Assembly: GCA_905250125.1 (NCBI GenBank)
Contig: CAJNOL010000974.1
Location: 1-64,000 of the forward strand
Direction: 5' to 3'
Origin: Rotaria sordida
Taxonomy: Eukaryota > Rotifera > Eurotatoria > Philodinida > Philodinidae
DNA length: 64,000 nucleotides
The notes below the pieces were generated by a model. That model saw only the letters and a program-made list of their open reading frames with translations. It searched no databases and had not been told where the DNA came from. Position 1 is the stretch's first letter. Each line of letters opens with the position of its first letter. Positions 13,461-26,637 of the stretch are shown piece by piece. Both the position numbers and the translations under genes were made by a program.

Positions 13461-15701
13461 ATATTAAATTAGTTATTTTTTATTTTAACAATTTAGAATT
13501 TATTTTTTATTTAATTAAATAATACACCTAATAACCAAGCAAAGTAATCTCAACTATATACATATTTTTTTCTGTAGTTTCGTTTTTGTATATTATTCGA
13601 GGATCAATTACTAATAAAATTCTAGTTTTTATAAAGAAGATATTATATAATAATTCAATTTCGATTAAACAATAGATCGAAAATTGTTTTCATCGTCGCT
13701 AATGAATAGAATTTGCACATCTATATTCTTTCATATGAATTCACTGCAGTATTCAATTCGATTTTGAAATTTTGAAATAATGACAATAAACTAAAATATA
13801 AGTAATATTAAAATAATATGAAATTTTTTTCTGTCAATCTCACATTTTCCTAGAGGTCATATTAGATATTAGTTGGATGTGCCTGTTTTCTTGTTGATCA
13901 AAAACTAATAGAAGTCTAATACCAATATTAAAATAATTTTCTGCTGTTGTTTACAAGTTTTAAATAACTTTCTGATACGATACGACTAATGTAGTCGTTA
14001 ATATACTGTATGTAGAATGCTTAAAAGGATATGAATAAAATCACTTGTTTTAGTTTCAAAACTGAGACTGAGATGAGTTTCTTCATGTCTAAGCCAAGAT
14101 TATAGAAATTTCGATCGAAGAAACTATCAGACTAGACCCAAATTTATCTAATTAAATCATCGTAAAGAGTTTTATTTCTATGAATAAATGTCACAGTCCA
14201 TAGCGCTTAGTAGTATGCATTTACGTTGATAACAGAGACGAGGAACTCATTAAGATAATTTATAATAAAAGAACGACAAAAGTATATTGGAATGACATAA
14301 TGATTGAGCGAATAGCTATTATATTTTTTCAAATTGTATTGTCTATTGTTTCTAATATAAATGAAATACTCGTCCCGATATTAACTCTGGTTCATAAGTT
14401 TCGAACGAGTCTTCTATAATACACGTTATCTTCAATGTTATTATAATGATCATCATCTGATTTAAAAATAATTATTATCTTATCGTTAAACACAGACTTC
14501 TATGTTTATCATAATTTTTCTAGAGTCTATTTTCGATATAACATAATAACAAAAGTGCGAAACAAGTGTGCTACCACATGCACTCTGATCTTATAACAAG
14601 ACAAACATCTATTATATGTAGATACAGTAATGATATTGAGAAAAATTGTTTTTGTCTTACAAAAACTTGTTTATGAAACGACTCATACATATTGTAACTA
14701 ATGGTTTTAAAAAATGAAAAAGTCGTTCATGCAGAACGGAACATAAATCATTTATGTTATTCAATGAGTAATAACAATTAATATTTTTTTCAAAATTCTG
14801 ACTACCTATTGATATTATAAATGAATATGATTATCAAAAGAAAAATTTGTCATTCTTAGTTAAAAATCAAATATTCAAGTGAATATGAAAAAAAAACCAA
14901 ACACAGAAGTATTTCAATTTTATTGTTTATTTTCACGCATGAGAAAAATAAAATGGAAGCATATGACGCCAATAAAAAGTAATGACATTGAAATCACGAT
15001 ACACATTTACATGTACACACCTTGCTCCACCAATCAAGCTAATTTCAACGCTTTCCATATCACATTATTTTTCACTTCTATAAAATAACAGACACGAGTT
15101 TTTTTTTCGAGACTGTTTTGTTGTATAAGGTAACAGTTAAATTTATGTAAGTTTTTATAATAAATGAAATAGAATTAGACAAACTTTATGTTCTAATTTT
15201 TTTTTATGAATAAGAAATAGTGCTATTTTTCAATAAAGAATTGGTAGGTATTAATAGAAGCGAGTTATAGACGCGAAAAGATACTAATAACAAAATAATT
15301 AACCAGATGATACAGTACACAAGTTTATTATTCATTGTAGTATGTTTTTTTCTTCATGCATTGCTACGTCAATATATCATTCGAAGAGAAAAAAAGTGTT
15401 ACATTATCTAAAGAGCTGCTTGATCAAGGTTGTTTCACATAAAAAAAAAATCGTAACCGATATATGTATATAACATAATGAATATTTATATGAAATTTAT
15501 TGATGATGTTTTTCTTTATTTTCCTCTCATATAATCTTTTTAGATCGAAAATTCAGTCATTGTGATTACTGGACATTCACGATGAAAATATATCGATCCA
15601 GCTTACAGTAAATTTTAATTTTTTTTCATTATTTATTAATTTTTTTTTTTTTTTTGTGGAACTCACATTATGTTTTCCAAAGAAAAAGGTTTTGTGGATC
15701 T
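13461..15701. other. AT-rich intergenic region
   Basis: No gene, RNA or clear repeat seen. The few short open frames (for example 14879-15088) have no splice support and no recognisable similarity. A long T run sits near 15640-15655, just before the X-box-like cluster. Confidence 0.6.
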
Positions 15702-15820
15702 CTCCTCATAGCAACGCGAAGATCGGGAGCGCACGAGAAAGACCAATAACCATTGGCTTCGTTGTCATAGCAACAAAAGATAATAGGCGTCAGACTTCGT
15801 TCCTAGAGTTTCTTAGCAAC
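15702..15820 (+). promoter_or_regulatory. Cluster of three RFX X-box-like sites
   Basis: The site at 15761-15774 (gttgtcatagcaac) fits the RFX X-box consensus RYYNYYATRRNRAC at all 14 positions. Flanking weaker copies are ctcctcatagcaac at 15702-15715 (13 of 14) and agtttcttagcaac at 15807-15820 (12 of 14). X-boxes bind RFX factors and commonly sit upstream of cilium genes (family knowledge). The next gene on this strand is the AbfB-like membrane protein, about 0.5 kb downstream. The local base composition is richer in GC than the surroundings. Confidence 0.45.
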
Positions 15821-16326
15821 GAAGAAAGATACTTAACGGGGTAATGATGTATTGATTTGCCACAGTCATCATATAATCAAGTTGTAACTTTTGAGAAATA
15901 ATCAATATCAATGTTTGTAAGCATATCGAGATTATATGATAGTACATTGAGATCTGCTCTAGATAAATTGGATATATGTAACAGGTTTATTTGCCATTGT
16001 TTAGAATAATTATAATTATATTAAATCAAGAAAAACAACGTGCGAATAACAGTAAGAAAAGCAAAAAGTAGAACATCAGAAAAAATAAATTTCTGTTCAA
16101 AATGCTGAAACAAATAAGACAGACCATTTTCAAGACGATCAATTATCTTTAGAAAACTACTACAGCCTACTAGAAACTTTTCACTTCAGATATTGTCTAT
16201 TAGTATAATGAGACTAAAGAACATATGTGAGTTTCACGTTTTAGCTTCAATGAGGTTATGTTAATTATATAGTTCTTGTTAATATTTTTAATTTTTAATA
16301 GTCGATATAATCATCGACAACGGAGA

Positions 16327-19300
16327 ATGTTTCTAATAGTTTTTGTCACCATATTTAATTTTGGTGTTGGATTATATTTAACATTTTCTCTTACTCAAAT
16401 TGGTGAAAAAGAATTTACAACAAAACCGGTTGTTAGTCAATCAAAGGAGTAAAACAATTTTATTTTATTTTTGTTTTCTATTTTAATTATAAATAAATCA
16501 ATAGAATGAAAAAAATGCAAACGCTAATACCAAAAACATCAACAATTTCAAGACAAAGATCAATAAAACAAAATTATCAAAATTATTTTAGAATTGATTA
16601 TACAATTCATGAATCTGTATGTAAACCAAATCATATGTTTAATACAAGTAGAACAATTGAATCTCTGGAATACTTAGTAAAGAAAAATATCAACTAAAAA
16701 TTCATCAGTTTTGTTTCTTAATATTTTTTTTTCTCGTTTAGACAAATTTAAAACTTAATACGATTACTCGAAATATAACTATAGATATTGATATTATTTC
16801 AATTAATGTAATAATTAGAAAAATTGATAAAATCAACGAAAAGTATGTCTATAGAAAATTTCGATTTTCACTATTTTAGATAAAAATAAATAAATTTCAG
16901 TTACAAAATTCTTATCATAGAACCTTTTTTAACGATGTTTTCTTGACGAATATGGAATCAATAAAATCAATGACGAATATATATATTTCAAAAGTTAGAG
17001 AAATACATTTAACATCATTCTAATCAATTTAAATAACAAAATTTCAAATGTGTTCTTTAGATCGAAGATATGTTAATATCCCCTCACATAAGGGAACGAT
17101 CTGCTGGACGTAATAGAAGATTCCATTTAATTAACTAGTTCTAGCAAAATTTAAGCTTTAATAGGAATATTTACCTGAAAATATACCTAGTTTGCAGGAT
17201 TTTGAGATGAAAGTCTTAAAAAACTGACGTCAACATTATTTCTAAGTTTTTAAATTTACAGTAAAAAAATTATGAAAATAAATAAGACATTCTAGAAATT
17301 CCCATCCTCCAACAAACTTTGAACACTTGAATCTAATAAAAGATCCGAGATCTTCTATTGCTGAGAAAGGTTTAGTTTAGTTATGAATATAATTTCGAAA
17401 ATCTCCAAAAGATTTTTCTCATAATTCTCTTCACCTATACCGGTACAATATCAATCATAGTCATTCTCGATTAAAGTTTCACTGAATAGTTTCATTTTTT
17501 TGAGAACATTAAACTAAAATATACCTTTTAAAACTATTAAATATATTTTAGTTTGGATTAAAATGTTACTACAAAATTAAAAAGTAACTAACAAAGACAT
17601 GTGTTTTTTTTTCTCTTATGTTAATCTTTCATATCCTATCATACTATGTAATTATTTTTTTAAATGTAAGCTAATACACATATAGACTATGATGACGATT
17701 GAATTATTTCGAAGACTTTTGTAAGAAAAAAAAAAGACAAATTAGAAAATGATTATGAACGGGATTTATTCTCTTAGCATTGATTGAAAGTTTTTTAGAC
17801 AAGAAAAATTCGAGATGATTAATTAAGATTTCTAAAAAATTCAATGATATGAAACATTTTTTTATAAAATATCATATCTCAACATGAATAAGTAGACAAT
17901 TAAAATTGAGTATCAATGAAGCGTAACTCTTTAAAGACTTTTCATTTTTTGTAAAAATAATATTTATTTTAGTTCTTCACATAAATCCAGAAAAACAGTT
18001 TGTAATTATGTTCTTCAATTATATATTGGTTTTGACTTTCCTTCATATTGTAATGATGTTTGTCAATCAGAAGAAATTCAACGGTTAACCTTCCGTTCTC
18101 GACCATTTGGTAATCCAGTCGATTCTTCATTTTCATTTACTTTATTTTCTTCAAAGTCATCTGGAGCAGGGACTAAATTTAAGATTCAACAAGTTTTAAT
18201 TTGTAAGTTTTTCTTTAATTTAAATATATATCGCAATGAATACTTATCTTTCGGATATTTTATTTTCGAAATCGCTCTCATTCATTTTAGTTTTGATGAA
18301 TAATTCTGTATTTTTTTTTATTTTCGGTACTTGTTTTTTTAAAGAATAATAAAAAAAACCTCAGAATTATTCAACAAAATGAAAACGAATCAAAACAATT
18401 TCAAAATTGAAACTTGTCAATGTGGTTTCATGAAAAACCAAAATGTAGAACTCACAAACTCTGGTTGTTATAAATTTATAGTATATTGTCAGAGGGATTA
18501 AAATAATTTATTCTAAGAAAAGTTCCAAATAAATGAATAAATCAAAATTATAATAACTTTTATAAGTTAATATGTGGGCTATGAAGCTTTAGTATTTCGA
18601 AGATGTTTGCATTTAGAATTCCTATTCTACCAATTTATTAGATTTATTTAACATCATTATACTGAAAAAACTTATTTATCAGATACGTCTCCAATACATA
18701 ACTTCTTTTTTCGTAATAATACTATACACGATATATGCCTTAGGAGGTTGCAATGATCATTTTATTCTTCCTTTCATCGGTTCAACAACCATATTAGCCT
18801 ACTATAGACATTGATTTAATCGTTTAATAAACTTCTGTGCACATCATTCTTTCTCTCGATAAATCTTGACATATACTGTTGAGTTTCGCCTAAACTTAGA
18901 ATTCAATTAGTTCATACTTTGTTAACTGAATAATACCAATCAGGATCGTTATAACGATTATTTCGATACTAAAAATTAATCAATTATTTAATTTAGATCG
19001 AAGTTCAATTTATTTCAATAAAACAGTTCATATTCGTTCATTTAATGAAGTTCGTTATTTATCAGCATTAATACTTGACTCATCTGCTTCTCAAACATCA
19101 ATAACAATGTCACAAATAGATCGAAGTTTATTTTTAATTACAAATGCTTTATATGAAAAATCATTTGAAAATGATTGTTCAACTATTTATATATCAATTT
19201 TAACAGCACCAGGACATAGTACATATTTACGTCATGAAAATGGACGAATTAAATTAGGAAAAAATGATCAATCAACTTTATTTGAACAAGATGCAACATT

Positions 19301-19487
19301 TAAATTAATAACAAGTAAAATAAATAAAGATATGGTAGTATTTCAATCAATAAATGTTCCTGACTCATATATAGCTATTGACACAGAAACAAAAGCAGCT
19401 TTGATGTTAACACATCTTGATACAAATTCACTCAATATTGATTCTTTAGAGAAACGATTTTTATTTAAATTAAATTTTAATGCATAG
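16327..19487 (+). CDS. Membrane-anchored protein with C-terminal AbfB-like beta-trefoil
   Basis: Exons are 16327-16448, 16505-16676, 16742-16842, 17973-18202 and 18997-19487; all phases agree and give 371 residues from the ATG at 16327. The exon may begin at 16302 after a ttttaatag acceptor, so a short extra N-terminus is possible. Residues 2-24 are one hydrophobic segment (FLIVFVTIFNFGVGLYLTF), consistent with a type II signal anchor. Residues 25-208 are Ser/Thr/Ile-rich and unrecognised, with a Cys pair in SYCNDVCQSEE. The last exon carries two trefoil-like repeats: PGHSTYLRHENGRIKL...LFEQDATFKLI at about residues 280-312, then VVFQSINVPDSYIAI. These match the Y-[IL]-R-H and F-x-x-D-A-T-F hallmarks of the arabinose-binding AbfB domain of fungal and bacterial arabinofuranosidases. 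No catalytic domain is seen, so a sugar-binding role is inference. The 1.13 kb and 0.79 kb introns are long for this window. Confidence 0.7.
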
Positions 19488-21922
19488 AAGCAATTTACTT
19501 TTAATTGTTTTTCTTGTCGAATGACGATTAAATAGAATAACCATTGGTTAGTTTATGAAAAACTATTAAAATATATTTTCATTCATATTGATTTTCAAGT
19601 TTGCCTAAAAGCAGATTGTTGTGACAGTTCTTTTTATATGATGATCAATGATTTATTTGCATGCTAAATTTACGATAGTATCATCTGCATCGTTGTCTTA
19701 TTCACATAAACATTTTTCAATTTTTTTTTAATCGAACTTTTTGAAAATAAGCCTACTTCGTGAGGTGTTTACAGTAGGTGTTCAATGACCAAGTATGCAT
19801 TCAAACCATCAATCGGAGATCTTCAGAATTACGGCAGGCTCAAATGTCTAGATATAATCATCCAGGAATAATGGGTATTTTACTTAAAACTCGAATTCGA
19901 TTTTTCTGGCAATTTCTGTGGAAAAAAAGTTACTTTTTGATTAAAAACCTTTAGAAAACATATTAGAAAACCTATGATATACGACTTGATGTGTCTGTAT
20001 CTTTTCTTTCCAACGGTAAAAATGGCAACTCCCTATCTCTTTTCTATCAAAGCTTATTTAAAAACAAATTCACGGGTCCTTTTTTAAATAGGCATCTCTG
20101 TTATCGTCATATATCATAACAAGCAGCTCTTGTCAACATTTTATTATTATGGTATCAATTGAAGAATGATGAAATTTTGCAGATATATAGACCACTCTGG
20201 TTATCATCGATGGATACGGAGAGAAAGTTTCCTCAAGCTTTCGATGTAGTATTGAAATGCCACCGCCACTACTTTTGGATTGCCCTAAATATTTATCTGA
20301 TAAATTGTAATATCTCTTCATAAGATACTAAGTCATCTTTTTTTTTTTTACTGATTGACAAGAAAGGGAAAAAAATCATTTTTATATAAGTAGCAAAATG
20401 TCGTGTCAACCAAAAGACATAGTTCCAAAGTATAAAAAACGTATACATATAAATTATTAAAATGTATTTTATCGATATTGATCCCATTTTCAATTGATCA
20501 CTATCTAAAGATGAACAGACATTAAAGATATATATAAAGAATAAAATATAATCTATCATCCAAAAGAAACCACACTCAACTATCGCTACGTAGTAAGAAT
20601 ATTCTCACTTGAGAAAAAGATATATTGAAAAGATTAAAAACAGTTTCTTTTTATCTTAAACATATTCAAAAAAAAAATCCAGTGGCTAAACAAAATTTAG
20701 CATTAAATTCAATAATACGAGAACAATAAAACAGATTTACAATGTGTTAGTGAATTAATGATTATTATTTTTCTCAAACTTTAATTAACAAATAGTAAAA
20801 AATTAAGTTGATAAATTTTATAAATATAATTACGAGCATAGTATTGTGTTGCTATCCAATGATAAATGTTCATGGAAAAAAAACTGAAAGCTATCTTATC
20901 CACGTAGAATGCGTTCTAAAACTCAAGAAAAACATTCTTTACAGTTTCACACACAATCATGAAATGTTTATTTCTCGAGTCAGAATCACTCTCATCTCCA
21001 TAGAAGACCTTCTAAGCTGTTCTGTTAATTTTTGAAGTAGTTTCTTGTATGTTCTTTTTTTAGAAAGGTAAAGATAGGTTTCCATAAAAATCGCATTGCT
21101 TCCTTTGATGATTCCTAGATATATATTTAAGAATGGATTCTTCGAACTGATGAACATATTCCAAATGATCAACAACATTTTTAGAAAAAAAAACTGTCCT
21201 ATTTTTGGTGCTTCAAATTGCCCGATTCTTTCTTGTAGATTAAGAAATAATTTTAGAAAAATAGAATAAGTTCTCGTTGATTTCAATATTTTGATTAGCT
21301 CAGATTACATGTTTCGGTTTTCTCAAATATATCCATTTTTTTTCCTCAATGTTTCTTCACTAAAAAATGATCATCATAATTCATATGAGCATCTATTTTC
21401 AATCCTGAGTTTTTAGCTATGGATACCTTAAGATAAACAATATTACTATAAAAAACGTTGTAATAATATATAAAAAACAGAAAATGAAATAGAAGAAATA
21501 AATATAGAGGGATACTAGGTTATATACGGTGATCAGACAAACAGCTGATATAGTTAAAAATATATGTCATAGTCAAGAGTTAATCTATCTTTGTGATTCT
21601 TTAAAATAAATTATTTATTTCTTTTTGCAAAATAAAGACAAAGATAAACTTAACTGAAACAAAAATGAAAATATTTTTTAATGAGGAAATGCATAGAAGA
21701 ATAAAAAGCTGTTAGCGCAATCCCTTGCGGGATTAAAAATGTGAAACACGATGTACCTGCTGTTGCGAATCTTATAAAAATTGTTCTTTTTTATGCATAT
21801 TGGTGTACATTTCTTCATCGTAGTTTACTTTACATTATAGAGCTGAAACAGGGTAATACCCCATATATGCTCCAATCATGTGTTAGTTATGCATTATCTG
21901 TGATACGTCCTTGAACTCTTTT
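19488..21922. other. Intergenic, no gene seen
   Basis: Very AT-rich. No supported exon chain. A short perfect hairpin (aatccc, ttgc, gggatt) followed by A residues lies near 21718-21738, just before the minisatellite. Its role is unknown. Confidence 0.55.
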
Positions 21923-22543
21923 TTCACAGTCTATGATGACCCCTGGAGCTTGTCTGTCACGGTCTGTGATGGGTTTGGAGGTTCTCTGTCACGGTCTGTG
22001 ATGGTCTCTGAGGTTCTCTGTCACGGTCTGCGATGGGTTCGGAGGTTCTGTCACGGTCTGTGATGCGTCCGAAGGTTCTCTGTCACGGTCTATGATGGTC
22101 TCTGAGGTTCTCTGTCACGGTCTGTGACGGGTCCGAAGGTTCTCTGTCACGGTCTGTGATGGTCTCTGGGGGTTCTCTGTCACGGTCTGTGATGGTCTCT
22201 GGAGTTCTCTGTCACGGTCTGTGGTGGTCTCTGCGATTCTCTGCCACGGTCTGTGATGGGTCCCGAGGTTCTCTGTCACGGTCTGTGATGGTCTCTGGGG
22301 TTCTCTGTCACGGTCTGTGATCGGTTCGGAGGTTCTCTGTCACGGTCTGTGATGGGTCCACAGGTTCTCTGTCACGGTCTGTGATGGGTATTTGGTTTCT
22401 CTGTCACGGTCTGTGATGGGTATTTGGTTTCTCTGTCACGGTCTGTGATGGGTATTAGGGTTTCTCTGTCACGGTCTGTGATGGGTTCGGAGGTTCTCTG
22501 TCACGGTCTGTGACGGGTATAAATTTTCTCTGTCACGGTCTGT
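21923..22543 (+). repeat. Minisatellite, 32-bp unit, about 20 copies
   Basis: About 20 head-to-tail units begin with tgtcacggtctgtgat. The first part of the unit is nearly constant and the last half varies between a few recurrent versions (gggttcggaggttctc, ggtctctgaggttctc, gggtatttggtttctc). Most units are 32 bp; one is two bases shorter. Each unit holds a small inverted repeat, tcac-ggtct-gtga. The array is far richer in G and T than its flanks. It ends in an assembly break, so the true copy number is unknown. Confidence 0.95.
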
Positions 22544-22670
22544 GGGGGGGGGGGGGGGGGGGGGGGGGGGNNNNNNNNNNNNNNNNNNNNNNNNNNNNNN
22601 NNNNNNNNNNNNNNNNNNNNNNNNNNNNNNNNNNNNNNNNNNNNNNNNNNNNNNNNNNNNNNNNNNNNNN
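22544..22670. other. Poly-G run (27 G) and 100-N assembly gap
   Basis: The last minisatellite unit passes directly into 27 G residues (22544-22570), followed by exactly 100 N (22571-22670). Poly-G at a contig end is a common sequencing artefact, so this run should not be trusted as genomic. Confidence 0.9.
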
Positions 22671-24597
22671 GTGTTTCACAAAAATATAAGACAACATGAT
22701 TGTAGATTATTTTTAAATAATAGTTTTATGATCTGAAAAATCTCTACTTATTAAATATTTTGTCAAAAAGAAACATTTTTATTTTCCCTTGTTTAACTTC
22801 GTCATTTTCTTATTTTTGTACAAAATAAATGATTTATTTTTCTTTAATTTTTAAATATAAATGTTGTCTATACCTTGATTTCATAAAGTAATACTAAATT
22901 AACGTTCGTAGTCATAACTGTCTGTCTACTAAATGTAAATGAAAACAAGCAATTTAAATAGAGAATACAATGAAAAATAATATATTCTCAATAGATTTTT
23001 TTCGAATCCAATGCTCCATCCCATTCATGTGATGTTTTTTGCTCGAATATGAAATTGGTAAAGTTGTCTAGTAGATAACAGGTCAACATTTCCAACTAAC
23101 ATTCTTAAATTCAAAATCTATGACAAACCAGAGAATAAAAAAATGAATTTAAAATAGAGAAATATGATATTTCGATAGATGAGTAGAATCTATTATTCAT
23201 CGTTTTCAACAGGCATCACTAAGAGTACGTTCCAAAAATGTGAAAAATTTTTTTAAAGAACGAAAAAACATTCTTTAAAGATGTGGAATACGTTCTTTGC
23301 CGTTTTATTCGATTAGTATTTTTCATGAAGAAGAAACAAAAATTATGTAAGAAAACAAAAAAGATGTTGTTGAAACAACAGAAAAATCTAAATATTAGGA
23401 TATTTTATATTTTTCTCATCGAGAAAATCGTACATTCATAATATATCACGAAGCAAACTTCAATAAATATATTCAAAGATTTATCTAATTAATTGAAAAT
23501 TACATTAATTTTATTTTAATATTTCATATTCTTGAAAATTGATATCTTGTTTTTGGAAATATTTTCGTATTTGTAGTTAACATGACATATACTAAACTCA
23601 AGACAAGATCATTAAGACTTGATAAAACCTTTGAAAATCTTTATGATAATTAATACGGTGCGACATTTTGTATAAATCCATGAAACATTATGAACCTGGA
23701 TGTACCTTATGTACGAAGACATCTCTATCGCATTGCTTTAAAGAATGATGAAAATCTGAACTCATTAGATAATATTATTCGCAAGTTAATCAAATAACAG
23801 AAAGAAATATTGTGAAAACCTACAAAAATAGTTAATTAGAACAACAGATTTTTTTGTCCAAGCCATCATGTTTTAAATGACAAAGAAAAAGAAAGCAAAG
23901 AATGAATCAATGCAGTTGAAACACTACTAGTGTAACGAAAACTATCAATTGAAAAAATAGGCTATGGTTATTGTGGAGCAGGTCAAATCGATAAATAAAT
24001 TAAATCACAATGAATTTTCTTTTGAGCAAAGATGTTCTTCTTCCATAATTAAACGAGTATTTTTTTCTTCGTAAATCAATTCAATATGAATAGAAGAAAA
24101 TAATTAAAATGACTATAGAATAAAGAAAATATACATTCAAGGTTATTCAGAAGAGTACTGAATGAATATATTAACCTTCAATAGGATGAGTTTAATGACA
24201 CTAGTAGACATTACTCGTGCAGCTAAGGCCAAAATGAAAAGTTATTTTAAACTTTACTTTTCATGTTATTATTTTGTGAGTTATGTTTATTGTAATTAAA
24301 AAAAGTGTTATTTCAAAAAAAAAAAGAGTTCAAACAACATTCATTTTCTTTTTTCATTTTTTTTTCGTTTTTTTTCTCTTGAATAAATTCATTGACTAAA
24401 GTTGATGGTTGCCGTCGTTATTATTGATTGATTTGCTCGTTGTCAATTCTTTTTTTTTTCTTCAAACGCTTGCTCGTTGAATAAGTGATCCACTTGAAAG
24501 GTGTGCAACGGTTGCATTTGAATCCATCAACATATATATATATGTATTTTGTTTATTTTTCAACAAACATCTAAAACACTTTCGTCGTCAAAAAGAA
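22671..24597. other. AT-rich intergenic region
   Basis: No gene or repeat structure recognised on either strand. A TA-rich tract (catatatatatatg, about 24531-24544) about 55 bases before the next start codon could serve as a TATA region. Confidence 0.55.
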
Positions 24598-26637
24598 ATG
24601 GATGTGAAACAAAATCATCTTGGAAATAATAAATCAATGTCAAATTATAGTTCAATAAAACGTTTAATTCATTTTGTTCATAATTTGGAAGAAAAATTAT
24701 CATCTGTTAAAACAATTCATGAAAAATTACATGAATTAATGTCAATTGTATCAATAACACATGATAATATTGTTGAAGAATTAACAACAATTAAAACAGT
24801 TTTAAATGAAGCAACAATTGATCAAAAACAAGATGAAGACGAGTTAGTTTATTATTCAAAATTCCAATTTTTGGTTTTTTTTTGAATAAAATTATATATT
24901 TTTTTTGGGTTCTTTTTTAAAGAATAGTTCCAATTGATGTAACAAAATCTGAATGGGATGATGAAGAAGATGATGATAATGATGATGCACAAATTTCAAG
25001 ATCAATTGCAGCAAAAGAATTTGAATCAAAATCTGTAACAAATTTAAGTACAAAAGATCAACAAATAAATAGTCCATCAAGTCGTCGAACTGATCGTTTA
25101 TCATTATATTCAGCATCATCATTTGATTCATCATCAACAAATTCTTCAACTATTGAAAATCGTCCAAATTCTTCAACAAGTAAACGTTCATCTAATTTAA
25201 AAAAATCTGATCAATCATCAACAAGAGCAAAATCACCAAAATCAGTTAGTTTTAGTTTTGATGAAAATCAAGATTCAAATGCATTAATTAATCAAAATCA
25301 AGAATCAAATATTCAACCAATTGAAAAATCATCAACAGAAATAGATGATACAAATATACAAATGACAACACCAATGATGATAAATTCAAATGAATCTTTT
25401 AAATTAAATTCTGATCTTATACCAGAATTATTTAAACAACATCATAATGAAGTTACAACTCAACCAAATATTGGTTTTAAAATGGGAAAGTTAGAATTTT
25501 ATTTTGGGAATTTTCTGTTTTTTTGTATTTGAATTTTTGTTCTTTTTTTTTTTCAAATTAGTGCATTAACAAATGTTCGTATTCATGAAATTGAATCGAA
25601 CAATGGAGATTATATTCGATTACTTAATATTTCAAATTCAGATGATTATGATTTGAGTGGACATTTTTTACAACAAAATATTGCTTGTGTACCAGTTTGT
25701 CGTTTTCGATTTCCACAAGGTACAATTATTCGAACTGGACAAACTATCACGGTAAATAATGAAAAGTTCATGAATAGTTATTTTGAACACAAAAAAAAAT
25801 TTGTTTTAAGATTTGGTGTGGTGTATTCAAAGATATCGAACCTCAATTTCCACATATATTTGTATGGAAAGAAAAAAAACGATGGGAAACTGGCCCAGAA
25901 TGTGTAACAATTTTGGCAAAACCAAGTGGACAGGTTTGAAAAAAAAAGTCATTTTTATTTTCTCAATTTGAAATAATTCTTGAAAAAGAAACTTAATCAA
26001 TTGATTTTGATTATTTTAAAAAAAAACTTGATTTAATTTTTTCTATTTAAATATAAAAAAGGCAATTGCATGGGCAAGAAGTTCATATCGTTTGAATACT
26101 GATCAATCTTCAAGTAAGTGTAATTCTATTGCATAAAATAAATGTAGAAATTTTATTTTAAGGTGATATTTTATTTGTACATTCAAAATCGAATATTGGA
26201 ATACCGGATACAACTAGTAATACATCGAGTTCTTTCAAGTGAATTCTTCTTTAATATGAAATATTTTATTAAAAATTTCTTTTAAAATATCTAGAAATAA
26301 TTCTCGTCTTTCCGCATTCTATTTTATTGGAAATAATAAACCACCATTTGCTCAATCGCCAGACAGTCCTGTACATCCTTATCATAATGGTAATACATCA
26401 AATGTACAAAATGAGCCTCGTTTACAAATTCCTCAAAGAGTTTGTTTATTTTATTGTTTTTCTTTCAAATAAAAATGGATTGTATTCATTTAGAGTGGTA
26501 TTTCTCATTTACTTAATCGACCAAAATCTTCTCCATTTGCAAGTCATACAGGTTGTAAACAAGATTTAATTAGTATGAAATATTTACGAACACAACAAAC
26601 AACACCACGACATAAACAAACTAGTGTTAAAACATAA
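24598..26637 (+). CDS. Lamin-tail-domain protein (LMNTD/IFLTD type)
   Basis: Eight exons join in phase: 24598-24842, 24923-25489, 25562-25751, 25811-25933, 26062-26113, 26163-26238, 26295-26439 and 26494-26637. They encode 513 residues. Residues 20-80 are a heptad-like helical region (HFVHNLEEKLSSVKTIHEKL). Residues 80-270 are acidic, then Ser/Asn/Gln-rich and probably disordered. From about residue 272 an Ig-like lamin tail domain follows: ALTNVRIHEIESNNGDYIRL, then SGHFLQQNIACVPVCRFRFP, then IWCGVFKDIEPQFPHIFVWK and WETGPECVTILAKPSGQAIAW. This fits the lamin-tail-domain-containing proteins LMNTD1/2 better than true lamins, because the long coiled-coil rod is missing and there is no terminal CaaX motif (it ends SVKT). 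Role in the cell is not established. Nothing looks broken. Confidence 0.8.

Noticed and set aside
21923..22543. Regular repeats reminiscent of a CRISPR array
   Set aside because: Units are contiguous and no unique spacers separate them; the host is eukaryotic. It is a minisatellite.
22542..22736. Open frame starting in poly-G and crossing the N gap
   Set aside because: It is made of an artefactual G run and unknown bases; it has no coding content.
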